From: Pseudomonas azotoformans
GTDB taxonomy: Bacteria; Pseudomonadota; Gammaproteobacteria; Pseudomonadales; Pseudomonadaceae
Reading direction: 5' to 3'
DNA: 64,000 nt
Assembly: GCF_900103345.1 (NCBI RefSeq)
Contig: NZ_LT629702.1
Coordinates: 2,356,001-2,420,000, forward strand
Shown: one piece after another, positions 37,017 to 45,912 of the stretch
Layout: every line of letters begins with the position of its first letter
Numbering within the stretch: the first letter of the stretch is position 1
The notes under the pieces: model-generated
The model's input: the letters and a program-made list of their open reading frames with translations, nothing else
Told to the model about the DNA's origin: nothing
The model's database searches: none
Program-made: the position numbers and the translations under genes

Positions 37017-39468
37017 TGGCAAACGTCCTCAACAAATCCGCAGGACGGCTGCGGTACAACTGCCACAACGGCCAGGCCGACGCCAGCAAGGTCGCCAGCA
37101 TCGCCAACCCGAGCAATTGCGCCAGCTGCCACGGGAACACCTGCAATGGCAGGCGCCAGCCAAACGCTTGCACGTTGATCACCGCATCCAGGCACCAGGC
37201 CAACAGCAGGCCGAGCGGTACGGCCAGGACTAATGTGAGCACCGCCAGCAGCCAGGTCTGGCCCAGATTGAGCAGCATCAATTGCCGACGCGTGACGCCC
37301 AATGCCCACAACGGTGCAAGCTGGCCCAGGCGGTTCTGGCTCTGGGTCAACAGGCTGATGAACAACGCCACGCCGGCCACGCCCAAGGTCAGGCTGTTCA
37401 GGGCGGCAGTGGCGGCGAAGGTGCGTTCGAACACCTGGCTCGACCAGCCCTTGAGTTGTTGCTGATCGACGATACGGCTGTCGTCCAGGGCAAAGGCGCG
37501 CTGCACCTCACGTACCAGCGGCGCTACGTCCGACGACGACACCCGCAGGTTGAAACGCGCCGGTGACAGCGTCGGCCAGTGCGCCAGCAGATGTTGTGAA
37601 TTGACCAGCACATGGCCCTTGGGGTTGCCGTAGTCGGCGTAGATCCCCACCACCTTCGGCGCCCACACACCTTGGGGCGTGGGGATGTTCACGGCATCGC
37701 CCAGTTTCACCCCGAGCCGGCGCGCCAGTTGCTCGCTGAGCATCAAGGTGTCGCCCTTCTGCAACTGGTCCCAGGGTTCGCTCGTGGCCTCCAGCAGCGG
37801 CCAATGCTGGCGGTAGGTGGGATCATCGACCACACCAAACAGGTCCGCCGGCCAGCCCTGCACTTGCACGGCGACCTGCCAGGTGGGCAGCACGGTCTTT
37901 ACTATTGGCTGTTGCGCCAGCCAGGTGCCGAGTTGTTCGGCTTGGGCAGCGCTTTGAGGATTCAGATACAGCTCGGCCGTCAGTCGCTGCTCCAACCAGT
38001 TGCTGAAGGTATGCCGAAAACCCGAGGTCATGGAGCCCGCGCCGATGTTCGCGGCCAGGGCCAGGAGCAACGCCATCAGGGCCAGGCTCAAGGCCGGCAA
38101 CTGCTGGCGGCAGTCGGCGAGAAACCATTGGCCAAGCACTGAACGGCTGCGCCCCAACACCGCCTTGAGCAGGCCATTGAGCAGCACCGGCAAACCGAGC
38201 GCCGCCCCCAGCAGCAAGGCGGCCATCAGCACAAACCCGGCAGCCAGGCTATTGCCCAACCACAGCGCCAGCACAGCGATCAGCAATGCGACGGCAGCCA
38301 CCCACGCTTGACGGCGCAACCAGCGCCCATGGGCTTCATGCCAGGCCTGGGCATTGGCCAGCGCCAGCAAGGGCAGGCGCGCTGCCCGCCACAGGCTACC
38401 GGCACCGGCGAGCAACGCACCGATCAGGCTCAAGCCCAGCCCCGCGCCCCACCACCACGGGCTGAGGCTCAACTGCCCCGGGACTTCGGCGCCATACAAA
38501 CCACGCAGGCTGGCGGCCACATCCGGCAATAACAGACTGGCCAGCAGGTAGCCACTTGCGACGCCCAGCACACCCCCGAGCAACGAGAGCACGCCCAGCT
38601 CCACACTCAGGCTCACAATCAGCATGCGCACGCTGACCCCACAAGCGCGCAACGTACGCAGCAACCCGCGCCGTTGCTCCAGGGCCAGGCCGATGGCGGC
38701 ATGCACAATGAACAGCCCCACCACAAAGGACAGGAAACCCAGCGCGTCGAGGTTCAGGTGAAAGCTCTCGGTAAGGCGTGCGAGGTTGTTGTCCTCGCCT
38801 TGCTTGAGCTGCAACCCGGCGGGCGGCGTGGGTTGGCTGGCGGCGAATGCCTTGTCCACCAGCAGGCGCGACAGGCGCTCCGGCATATCGAGCACAGGCT
38901 GGGCAAAACCGATGTCGGTGAGCAACAGGCCGGGCGCCATGTCTGCTTGGGCTTGCAGCGGCGGCAGGGGGTGACCGCCCACAGTGGTCGGTTGCTGGCC
39001 TTCGCGCAGCCCCAGGGCCTGCAAGGTCTGCGGCGCAATCCAGGTACGCCCCGGCGGTTCAAAAAACGCGAGCATCTGCGCCTGGCTCAAGCGCTGCCCC
39101 GCCACGGCGCCGCTACCGGGCAACGACAACGGATCGATGCCCATCAACTGCAGGCGTACATCCTCCCGCCCCTTGAGCTGTACCCGCCCCTGCACCACCG
39201 GCGACACCGGCCACCCGGCGCGGCGCAATTGAGCAAAGACCGCCTGGGGGAAACTCGCCCCGTCCGGCGCGCCGAGGCTGGCCTGGGGTTCGCCGCCGAT
39301 CAATTGGCTGGCGCGGGCATAGCTGTCACGCGCCTGGCTGTTGAGGGCTTGCACGCCGATCAACAGTGCGGTCGCCAGCCAGAGGCCGGTGAGCACGCTG
39401 AAAAACTGCACCGGATGCCGTCGCCAGTGGCTGAGCAATGCGCGCAAGGTCCACTGAAATACCGCCAT
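37006..39468 (-). CDS. FtsX/LolCE-type ABC transporter permease
   Basis: This 820-residue membrane protein has one N-terminal helix, a large periplasmic domain, then two blocks of FtsX-type transmembrane helices (about residues 245-430 and 690-810), which makes it a double-length permease. The end reads LYRSRPADLLRTF, a common FtsX-type tail. It overlaps the lipocalin-like gene by 11 bases and begins just before the ATPase stop. The set resembles AttEFGH-type systems that move or process a lipidic or lipoprotein substrate across the envelope. Confidence 0.88.
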   Translation of the reverse strand: MAVFQWTLRALLSHWRRHPVQFFSVLTGLWLATALLIGVQALNSQARDSYARASQLIGGEPQASLGAPDGASFPQAVFAQLRRAGWPVSPVVQGRVQLKGREDVRLQLMGIDPLSLPGSGAVAGQRLSQAQMLAFFEPPGRTWIAPQTLQALGLREGQQPTTVGGHPLPPLQAQADMAPGLLLTDIGFAQPVLDMPERLSRLLVDKAFAASQPTPPAGLQLKQGEDNNLARLTESFHLNLDALGFLSFVVGLFIVHAAIGLALEQRRGLLRTLRACGVSVRMLIVSLSVELGVLSLLGGVLGVASGYLLASLLLPDVAASLRGLYGAEVPGQLSLSPWWWGAGLGLSLIGALLAGAGSLWRAARLPLLALANAQAWHEAHGRWLRRQAWVAAVALLIAVLALWLGNSLAAGFVLMAALLLGAALGLPVLLNGLLKAVLGRSRSVLGQWFLADCRQQLPALSLALMALLLALAANIGAGSMTSGFRHTFSNWLEQRLTAELYLNPQSAAQAEQLGTWLAQQPIVKTVLPTWQVAVQVQGWPADLFGVVDDPTYRQHWPLLEATSEPWDQLQKGDTLMLSEQLARRLGVKLGDAVNIPTPQGVWAPKVVGIYADYGNPKGHVLVNSQHLLAHWPTLSPARFNLRVSSSDVAPLVREVQRAFALDDSRIVDQQQLKGWSSQVFERTFAATAALNSLTLGVAGVALFISLLTQSQNRLGQLAPLWALGVTRRQLMLLNLGQTWLLAVLTLVLAVPLGLLLAWCLDAVINVQAFGWRLPLQVFPWQLAQLLGLAMLATLLASAWPLWQLYRSRPADLLRTFANED

Positions 39469-39469
39469 C

Positions 39470-40138
39470 TCAGGCGGCGCCTGCGGCTAGAACGCGCCCA
39501 CGCTGCAACACCACCTGGCGGTCCAGCCGTGCAGCGATGCGCGGGCTGTGGGTGACCATCAACAGGCTGGTGGGGCTGTCGCGCAAAAGGTCCAGCAACA
39601 GTTGCAGCACTTCGTCGCTGGTCGCCTCGTCCAGGTTGCCGGTGGGCTCGTCGGCCAACAACAGGCCCGGCCGTGACGCCAATGCGCGCCCCACCGCCAC
39701 CCGTTGCTGCTGGCCGCCGGAGAGCTGTTCCGGGTAGCGCCTGAGCAAATCCCCCAGGCCAAGGCGCTCGACCAGCTGCGCCTGCCACTGCGGGTCAAAG
39801 CGCCCCGCCAGCCGCGCCTGGAACGCCAGGTTGTCCTCGACCCGCAAGCTGCCGATCAGGTTGAACTGCTGGAACACCAGGCCGATTTCGGTACGTCGCC
39901 AATGGGCCAGTTGCGCTTCGCTCAGTTGATCAAGGCGCTGCTCGCCCACCTGGATGCTGCCGCCATCCACCCGGTCGAGCCCGGCCACCAAGTGCAGCAA
40001 GGTGCTCTTGCCGCTGCCCGACTCGCCCATCAGCGCCAGGCTGCTGCGCTGGCCCAGCTGCAGATCGACCCCGGCCAACACCGCCAACGGCCCCTGGGGG
40101 GTGGCATAGCTTTTGATCACACCTTGCACCTGCAACAT
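39470..40138 (-). CDS. ABC transporter ATP-binding protein (LolD/AttE type)
   Basis: This ATPase of about 222 residues is the motor for the FtsX-type permease encoded next. Walker A is GESGSGKST, the signature [15 protein letters not shown] and Walker B LLLADEPTGNLDE. I place the start at the ATG at 40138 (MLQVQG), where the family core begins; in-frame starts at 40165 and 40207 exist and no ribosome site is strong. Confidence 0.9.
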   Translation of the reverse strand: MLQVQGVIKSYATPQGPLAVLAGVDLQLGQRSSLALMGESGSGKSTLLHLVAGLDRVDGGSIQVGEQRLDQLSEAQLAHWRRTEIGLVFQQFNLIGSLRVEDNLAFQARLAGRFDPQWQAQLVERLGLGDLLRRYPEQLSGGQQQRVAVGRALASRPGLLLADEPTGNLDEATSDEVLQLLLDLLRDSPTSLLMVTHSPRIAARLDRQVVLQRGRVLAAGAA

Positions 40139-40266
40139 GACAACACTCGTTTGATGGGTGGCCATCGAGAATAACGGCTGCCGCCCAAGGCCACGCAAAT
40201 TTTTCACATGGATTTCACCGGCTGCCTACCCACCTTTCTTTAAATTACCCATCAAGCGTCACTTGT

Positions 40267-40286
40267 GGGCAACTTGTTAGTTGCCC
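40267..40286. other. Perfect 8-bp hairpin in the leader of the phosphatase gene
   Basis: GGGCAACT-TGTT-AGTTGCCC is a perfect inverted repeat in the intergenic region between the divergent ATPase and Ais-like genes. It could be a leader hairpin or part of an operator. Only the symmetry is seen. Confidence 0.45.
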
Positions 40287-40312
40287 TGTTTCACAACTTT
40301 TTACATGCAAGG

Positions 40313-40332
40313 TGTTCAGCGAAAAGACAGCC
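40313..40332 (+). promoter_or_regulatory. Shared upstream motif, copy 1 (Ais-like gene)
   Basis: TGTTCAGCGAAAAGACAGCC matches 19 of 20 bases with the sequence at 41106-41125 upstream of arnT. It is 76-95 bases before the phosphatase start. A common regulator binding site is possible. Confidence 0.4.
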
Positions 40333-40407
40333 GTCGTGTGACAGCCTCTGGTCCCACTAAGGACACTCGCTAAACCGTTGCGCCTAATTAATACAACACT
40401 GCCAACA

Positions 40408-41091
40408 ATGCCCATGGTGAATGAAGTGGTTGACCTTACCCTGACCAAACCGCGCTCGCCCCGGGACTTTTTCAAGCGCCTGCAACGGCTCTGGCTGGGG
40501 CTTGCTGTGGTTGGCCTATTGCTGGCGTGCAGCGTGTTCTGGCCAGCGTCGCCGCGGGACCTGGGCATCGGCAATCGCCTGCTCACCTCACAAGTGATGC
40601 CGCTGTGGCGCGATGGCGACCTGATCGTACTGGTGCGCCATGAAGAACGTTGCGACCGCTCGACCAATCCGTGCCTGGGCCCGGTGGAAGGCCTGACGGT
40701 GCATGGCAGCCAACAGGCCGAAAAGCTCGGCAACGCCTTCAAATCCTTGGGCATGGACACCAGCGACGTACTCGCCAGCCCCGCTATCCGCACGGCGCAG
40801 ACCCTGCGTTTCATGTTCGACAAAAAGGAGCTTACCTCGGGTGAAAGAACCGTCTGCGGCGCGGCCATGGGCGAGGAATTGCTCAGTCACAAGGCTCCGG
40901 GGCGCAATCTGGTGTTCGTTACCCACAGCGGTTGCATCGCCGACTTCGAAAAAACCCAGGGCTTCCCGCATGCCGCGTTCCCCGAATACGGCAGTGCGTT
41001 GTTCGTGCAGGCATTGCCCAACGGCAAGTTGAAGATCCTGGGCATCGTCAACAATCCGGATTGGCCTGCCGCGCTAAAACAGACTCACTAA
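40408..41091 (+). CDS. Ais/PmrG-like histidine phosphatase
   Basis: This protein of about 227 residues has one N-terminal membrane anchor and a periplasmic histidine-phosphatase domain. The catalytic motif reads VRHEERCDRSTNPCLG, where the usual RHG is RHE, as in the Ais/PmrG branch (RHAERCD). The second histidine is in FVTHSGCI. In enterobacteria Ais removes phosphate from LPS core heptose and lies next to the arn operon. Here it precedes two ArnT-family genes, which supports an envelope role. Start at 40408 or 40414 is uncertain; no clear ribosome site. Confidence 0.8.
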   Translation: MPMVNEVVDLTLTKPRSPRDFFKRLQRLWLGLAVVGLLLACSVFWPASPRDLGIGNRLLTSQVMPLWRDGDLIVLVRHEERCDRSTNPCLGPVEGLTVHGSQQAEKLGNAFKSLGMDTSDVLASPAIRTAQTLRFMFDKKELTSGERTVCGAAMGEELLSHKAPGRNLVFVTHSGCIADFEKTQGFPHAAFPEYGSALFVQALPNGKLKILGIVNNPDWPAALKQTH

Positions 41092-41105
41092 CTTACCCTT
41101 CGCCC

Positions 41106-41125
41106 TGTTCAGCAAAAAGACAGCC
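41106..41125 (+). promoter_or_regulatory. Shared upstream motif, copy 2 (arnT gene)
   Basis: TGTTCAGCAAAAAGACAGCC lies about 140 bases before the first transferase gene and repeats the motif at 40313-40332 with one mismatch. The two copies suggest a duplicated promoter or operator. Confidence 0.4.
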
Positions 41126-41265
41126 CTGTTCTGGCATGTTTAGTTGCGCCTTTTAAATAAGGACGTCATGAATATTTTCTGCAATTGCGTGAACGCTGTG
41201 ACTTTTTCCGCTATTACTTCATTAAATCAACTATCTACCACTGAACGTCAGGGAGCGACGTTTTC

Positions 41266-42921
41266 ATGACTCGATTGAAACCATTGCCAGTGCTGTTGCT
41301 GGCCTTTGTTGCGTTTTACCTGTTGCCCCTGGGCCTGCATGGCCTGTGGATCCCCGACGAAACCCGCTACGCCCAGATCAGCCAGGAGATGCTCCAGAGC
41401 GGCAACTGGGTGTCCCCGCATTTCATGGGCATCCGCTACTTCGAAAAACCCGCCGGCGGCTACTGGTTGATTGCCCTGGGCCAGGCGGTGTTCGGCCAGA
41501 ACCTGTTCGGTGTGCGCATCGCCTCGGCGCTGACCACTGGCTTGAGCGTGCTGCTGGCCTACCTGATCGCCCGTCGCCTGTGGAACGACCCACGCAAGAG
41601 CTTCACCTGCGCCCTGCTCTACCTGAGCTTCGGCCTGGTAGCCGGGCAGGCGGGGTACTCCAACCTCGATCCGCAATTCACGTTCTGGGTCAACCTGAGC
41701 CTGGTGGCCCTGTGGTTTGCCCTCGATAGCGCCACGCTGCGAGGCCGCCTCTGGGCCTGGACCGTCGTGGGCCTGGCCTGCGCCATGGGTTTCATGACCA
41801 AGGGCTTTTTGGCCTTGGCACTGCCAGTACTGATTGCAGTGCCTTACATGCTCTGGCAACGCCGCCTGGGTGAGCTGCTGCGCTATGGCCCACTGGCGAT
41901 GGTGGTCGCAGCGTTGGTCTGCCTGCCTTGGGTGCTGGCGGTCCACCTTCAGGAACCGGACTTCTGGCGCTTCTTTTTCTGGAACGAACACATTCGCCGC
42001 TTCAGCGCCGACAACGCGCAGCATGTACGGCCGTGGTGGTTCTTCCTGCCGATCATCGCCGTGTCCAGCCTGCCGTGGGCCGGGCTGCTGCCGTCTGCCC
42101 TGCACAAGACCTGGCAGGAAAAACGCCAGCCGGCGATTACCTTCCTGGCGTTGTGGCTGCTGCTGCCCCTGGGCCTGTTCAGCTTGAGCAAAGGCAAGCT
42201 GCCGACTTACATCATGCCGTGCCTGCTGCCCCTGGCATTGCTGATGGGCCATACCCTGATCGACCTGGTCAAGCAGGGCAAAGCCCGCACGATCTGCCTC
42301 AATGGCCTGTTCAACTTCGTGATCGGCATGGCTGCCATGATCGGCCTGATCTATCTGCAAATCGCCCGGCCGCTGTACAGCAACAGCCACGCAGAAATGT
42401 TCAGCTTGTCCCTGGCTTTCATCGTGTTGCTGGCATGGATCCTCGCCAATCTGCTGCAAGTGATTCGCCCATTGACACTGTGGGCGATGCCTGCGCTGGG
42501 CATCGGCGTGCTGGTGATCCTGCTGCCGGCGAGCATGCCGTCGTGGATCGCGGACAACGAAATGCCCGACCAGTTTGTGCTTGAACACCTGGAAGAACTG
42601 CAACAGACCCAGGCACTGCTGAGCAATGAACTGGGGAGTGCCAGCGCCCTGGCCTGGCGCCTGAAACGACCAGAAGTATCGCTGTATGACACCGAGGGCG
42701 AACTGCGCTACGGCTTGCAATACGCGGGCTCGGTGCATCGCAAAGTGGAACTGGATGAGGTCCAGGCTTGGCTAAAGAATGCGCGCCAGCAGGGGTCGGT
42801 GGGCGTGTTGCTGCGGGTCAACAGCACCAGTGAAATGCGCGAAGCCGGGCAACTGCCGCCCGGCGGCAAACGTTATTACAAGGGTTATCTCGAACTGATC
42901 ATCTACCCGAAATTGCCCTGA
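41266..42921 (+). CDS. arnT: ArnT-family aminoarabinose (GT83) lipid A transferase
   Basis: This 551-residue inner-membrane glycosyltransferase moves 4-amino-4-deoxy-L-arabinose from undecaprenyl phosphate to lipid A, which lowers affinity for cationic peptides. It has about 12 hydrophobic helices. The periplasmic catalytic acidic motif [16 protein letters not shown] is at the N-terminus and [15 protein letters not shown] follows. Length and motifs fit ArnT. No arnBCADEF genes are present here, so the sugar donor would be made elsewhere. It overlaps the next transferase by ATGA. Confidence 0.85.
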   Translation: MTRLKPLPVLLLAFVAFYLLPLGLHGLWIPDETRYAQISQEMLQSGNWVSPHFMGIRYFEKPAGGYWLIALGQAVFGQNLFGVRIASALTTGLSVLLAYLIARRLWNDPRKSFTCALLYLSFGLVAGQAGYSNLDPQFTFWVNLSLVALWFALDSATLRGRLWAWTVVGLACAMGFMTKGFLALALPVLIAVPYMLWQRRLGELLRYGPLAMVVAALVCLPWVLAVHLQEPDFWRFFFWNEHIRRFSADNAQHVRPWWFFLPIIAVSSLPWAGLLPSALHKTWQEKRQPAITFLALWLLLPLGLFSLSKGKLPTYIMPCLLPLALLMGHTLIDLVKQGKARTICLNGLFNFVIGMAAMIGLIYLQIARPLYSNSHAEMFSLSLAFIVLLAWILANLLQVIRPLTLWAMPALGIGVLVILLPASMPSWIADNEMPDQFVLEHLEELQQTQALLSNELGSASALAWRLKRPEVSLYDTEGELRYGLQYAGSVHRKVELDEVQAWLKNARQQGSVGVLLRVNSTSEMREAGQLPPGGKRYYKGYLELIIYPKLP

Positions 42922-44441
42922 TGACGACATTCTGGAAGACCGAACGCGGCGCCCTGCTGCTGTTGCTGGGCGTCACCGCGCTGCTCCTGCTGAGCGGCCT
43001 CGGCGCACGCGACCTGTGGGGCCCGGAAACCCGCTGGGCAAACATCGCCTTGCAGATGCTGCAGAGCGGGAATTACTTCGACCCCTACCTCAAGGGCGCG
43101 CCCTATTACGACAAACCCCTGCCCTCCTACTGGCTGATCACCGCCGCCGCCCACCTGATGGGCGGCCTCGGTCCGTGGTCACTGCGCTTGCCCTCGGTGA
43201 TCGGCGCCTGGCTGAGTGTGTGGCTGGTCTACCTGCTCGGTGAGCAACTGATGCGCAAGGGCACCGGGCTGATCGCCGGCTGGATGCTCGCCACCACCTT
43301 CTACTTTCTGTTCTGGGCGCGGGTGGCCACGGCGGATGTGCTGACGGTGTGCGGCGTGCTGGCCGCCGTCTGGTGGTACTGGCGTGGGCCGGAGGACACC
43401 CGGCTGGGTCGCTATACAGTGTTCTTCCTGCTGCTGGCCGTGACCTCGCTGTTCAAGGGCTTGATCGGCTTTGTGCTGCCGGGCCTGGTCCTGCTGCCAC
43501 ACCTGCTCGGCGAGCAGCGCTACAAGCGCCATCTCAACCTGCGCCTGGTGTTCGCCCTGCTGATCGCCGCCGCGGTGTATGCCGTGCCGTTCGTGCTGTC
43601 GCATATCTACGGTGCGCCCTCCTATGGGCAAAGCGGCCTGGCGCTGGTGTTCCGCGAAAACGTGGTGCGTTTCTTCGATCCGTTCGATCACATGGGGCCG
43701 ATCTACACCTACCTGATCTACCTGCCCGCCTACACCCTGCCGTGGGTGCCGTGCTGGCTGCTCGGCCTGTGGCTGGCGCTGCGGCACTGGCGCCAGACCC
43801 CGCCAAACGTGCGATGGCTGGTGTGGGCCCTGGGCCTGCTGTTTGTGTTCTTCACCGTCAGTGGCAGCCGGCGCAGCTACTACGTGTTGCCGCTGGTGCC
43901 CTTCGCCCAGCTGCTCGGCGCCTGGTGGCTCAGCGAACGCCTGCAGGCCAGGCCCGCCAGCCGGCCGCGCTGGAGCAAAGGGTTCGCCATCGCTGCCCTG
44001 TTGATGCTGCTGACCATTGGCGTGGCCTATCCATGGAGCAACGGCAATGGCGGCGTCACCCGCTTGGCCGAGGACGTGCGCACTGAAGCCGTCAAAAGCG
44101 CGCCGTGGGAGGAGTGGCAACTGGTGCTGGTGGAAGTGGACAACAAGGTGCCGATGTACCTGCAAAACGGTGGCAAGCCGTTCTACTACGTGGCCGAGAC
44201 CCAGGACTTCCCGCGCCAGGGCGACAGCGCAGCGTTCATGGCCTGGTTGCAGAAAACCAGCGGCAAGGCCTTCGACCCGCAGCGCACGATCATCATCGCG
44301 CAGTATTCCAAGGACGACCCGACACCGTTGGCCTACCTGGGCGCGGATCACCAGGTCATCACCACCCAGCCAGACAACGGCGAGCGAATGTTTCAAAAAC
44401 GCCAGGACGGCAGCGTGGCGTTCGTTCCAGTGTCCAAATAG
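42921..44441 (+). CDS. Second ArnT-like (GT83) glycosyltransferase
   Basis: This 506-residue multi-pass membrane protein is related to the preceding ArnT. The N-terminal catalytic loop reads RDLWGPETRWANIALQML, with GPE in place of PDE, and YYDKPLPSYWLITAAAHLMGG follows. Many helices and a C-terminal soluble domain are visible. It is translationally coupled to arnT. It may add a different sugar or act on another acceptor; the specific reaction is unknown. It ends ten bases before the convergent microcin-type cluster. Confidence 0.82.
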   Translation: MTTFWKTERGALLLLLGVTALLLLSGLGARDLWGPETRWANIALQMLQSGNYFDPYLKGAPYYDKPLPSYWLITAAAHLMGGLGPWSLRLPSVIGAWLSVWLVYLLGEQLMRKGTGLIAGWMLATTFYFLFWARVATADVLTVCGVLAAVWWYWRGPEDTRLGRYTVFFLLLAVTSLFKGLIGFVLPGLVLLPHLLGEQRYKRHLNLRLVFALLIAAAVYAVPFVLSHIYGAPSYGQSGLALVFRENVVRFFDPFDHMGPIYTYLIYLPAYTLPWVPCWLLGLWLALRHWRQTPPNVRWLVWALGLLFVFFTVSGSRRSYYVLPLVPFAQLLGAWWLSERLQARPASRPRWSKGFAIAALLMLLTIGVAYPWSNGNGGVTRLAEDVRTEAVKSAPWEEWQLVLVEVDNKVPMYLQNGGKPFYYVAETQDFPRQGDSAAFMAWLQKTSGKAFDPQRTIIIAQYSKDDPTPLAYLGADHQVITTQPDNGERMFQKRQDGSVAFVPVSK

Positions 44442-44450
44442 ACGGCGGTC

Positions 44451-45161
44451 TTACATTTTTTTGCTGACGGCATGGATAAATGCCTCATCCAGGCTTTGGG
44501 CGTCGTACGCGTCCATGAAGCCTTGCGCGTCAGTGAACCGGTTGAATCGCCTTTGGCTCAGCATATAAAAATCATCGCAATGCGCGACGATCTCATCGAC
44601 GTTATGTGATGAAACCAAGACCGCGACACCCTCTGCCGCTGCCCCCTCCAGACAGCGCCAAATGTGATAACGAAATTCCGGATCCACACCCGCGGTGGGC
44701 TCATCCAGTATCACCAGGTCTGCATTTGCACAGAGCAACGACAACGTAAAAAACCAGCGTTTCTCTCCATAGCTGCAGAGCGCAGATTTTTTGTTCCAGA
44801 TCTCGCAGTACCGCTCGGCGATGCCGGGGCTCCATTTTTCGATTTTATCGAGCGCATGTTGTTGGGTAACCCGGGTGTCGGAGCAAAACAGCATGGCCAT
44901 TTTGAAGATGTCGAACATGCGAAATACAGGGGGTGTGCTGATGACCTGCGACAGGTACAGCAGCTTGGAGAAGGAGCTGTTTATTTCACCACCCTCCACT
45001 TTCTTTAGGCCGCACAGCACATCAAAAAAAGTGGTTTTACCGGAGCCGTTTGGGCCGAGAAGGCCTGATATGCAACCGGCCTCAACTGTCAGCGAAGCCT
45101 GATGAAACACGGTATGAGTTCCATACCTGACACCGAGAGAGTCTACGAGAAGCCTCGCCAT
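44451..45161 (-). CDS. mcbF: McbF-like ABC transporter ATPase (LAP export/immunity)
   Basis: This 236-residue ATPase is the last gene of the microcin B17-like cluster. Walker A is GPNGSGKTT, the signature is weak (LCSYGEKRWFFTLSLL), and Walker B is LVILDEPTAGVD. I place the start at the ATG at 45161, overlapping the permease stop by one base. In the E. coli cluster McbEF exports the toxin and gives self-protection. The gene shares the A+T-rich composition of the island. Confidence 0.85.
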   Translation of the reverse strand: MARLLVDSLGVRYGTHTVFHQASLTVEAGCISGLLGPNGSGKTTFFDVLCGLKKVEGGEINSSFSKLLYLSQVISTPPVFRMFDIFKMAMLFCSDTRVTQQHALDKIEKWSPGIAERYCEIWNKKSALCSYGEKRWFFTLSLLCANADLVILDEPTAGVDPEFRYHIWRCLEGAAAEGVAVLVSSHNVDEIVAHCDDFYMLSQRRFNRFTDAQGFMDAYDAQSLDEAFIHAVSKKM

Positions 45162-45904
45162 CAATATCGACTCCAAACAGGATTAATCAACAAAAAACGA
45201 CATAGCACTAAAAACAACAACAGAAGGGAAAGGGTAACCACCCAGACAAGCAACGCGCACTCCACCACGCCGCCCAACATTATTTTATTCGCCCACCACA
45301 GGGGGTTGAAAAAATTGACAACCGTTAATAACGGACTGACTGAACCCATACTGACGATCCCAACAGCCAACATCAAAAGGGACAGAATAGAAAAGAGCGT
45401 ACTCGCATTTTGAAAACCTAACGGGACCAGCGTCAGCAATAACGCGGGAATAGAGAAAAGCAGAAAGCAAACATAAAATCGCCCTACAATCATGAGGTAC
45501 TCCGCACTATCAAGCCCCCCTGAATACATTCGCGTGAGCATATAAAATACGGAGCAATATACTATTGAAACAACTGAGTAAGCCAAAAACTGCCCAAACA
45601 AAAACACAACCTTCGTACGGCCCGTGTAAACAAAAGATCGAAGGAAGCCACTTTCCCTTCGCCCGACGATGTAAAAGGCCAGACCAAACAACGCCACATT
45701 GGAGGACACAAATGCGTAAAACCATGAAGTCCCCGAAAGATAATCCACAGCCTCACCACTCAGCGGCGCACGCGCATAGGTAATCAAGTAATAGGTCACC
45801 ACGGGAGACACGACTGTCCACAATAATGCAACCGGCTCTCTGAGTTGCTCTTTTATGAATAACGCCGCTAGCACAGCCGGCCTCGACACACAATAAAAGT
45901 CCAT
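45161..45904 (-). CDS. mcbE: McbE-like ABC-2 permease (LAP export/immunity)
   Basis: This 247-residue protein has about six hydrophobic helices in the ABC-2 arrangement and forms the membrane half of the exporter. The ATG at 45904 is preceded by GAGG eight bases upstream; a GTG at 45916 overlaps the YcaO stop. Synteny (A-B-C-D-E-F) supports the McbE role. Sequence similarity to E. coli McbE cannot be judged by eye. Confidence 0.8.
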   Translation of the reverse strand: MDFYCVSRPAVLAALFIKEQLREPVALLWTVVSPVVTYYLITYARAPLSGEAVDYLSGTSWFYAFVSSNVALFGLAFYIVGRRESGFLRSFVYTGRTKVVFLFGQFLAYSVVSIVYCSVFYMLTRMYSGGLDSAEYLMIVGRFYVCFLLFSIPALLLTLVPLGFQNASTLFSILSLLMLAVGIVSMGSVSPLLTVVNFFNPLWWANKIMLGGVVECALLVWVVTLSLLLLFLVLCRFLLINPVWSRY

Positions 45905-45912
45905 GATTGACC

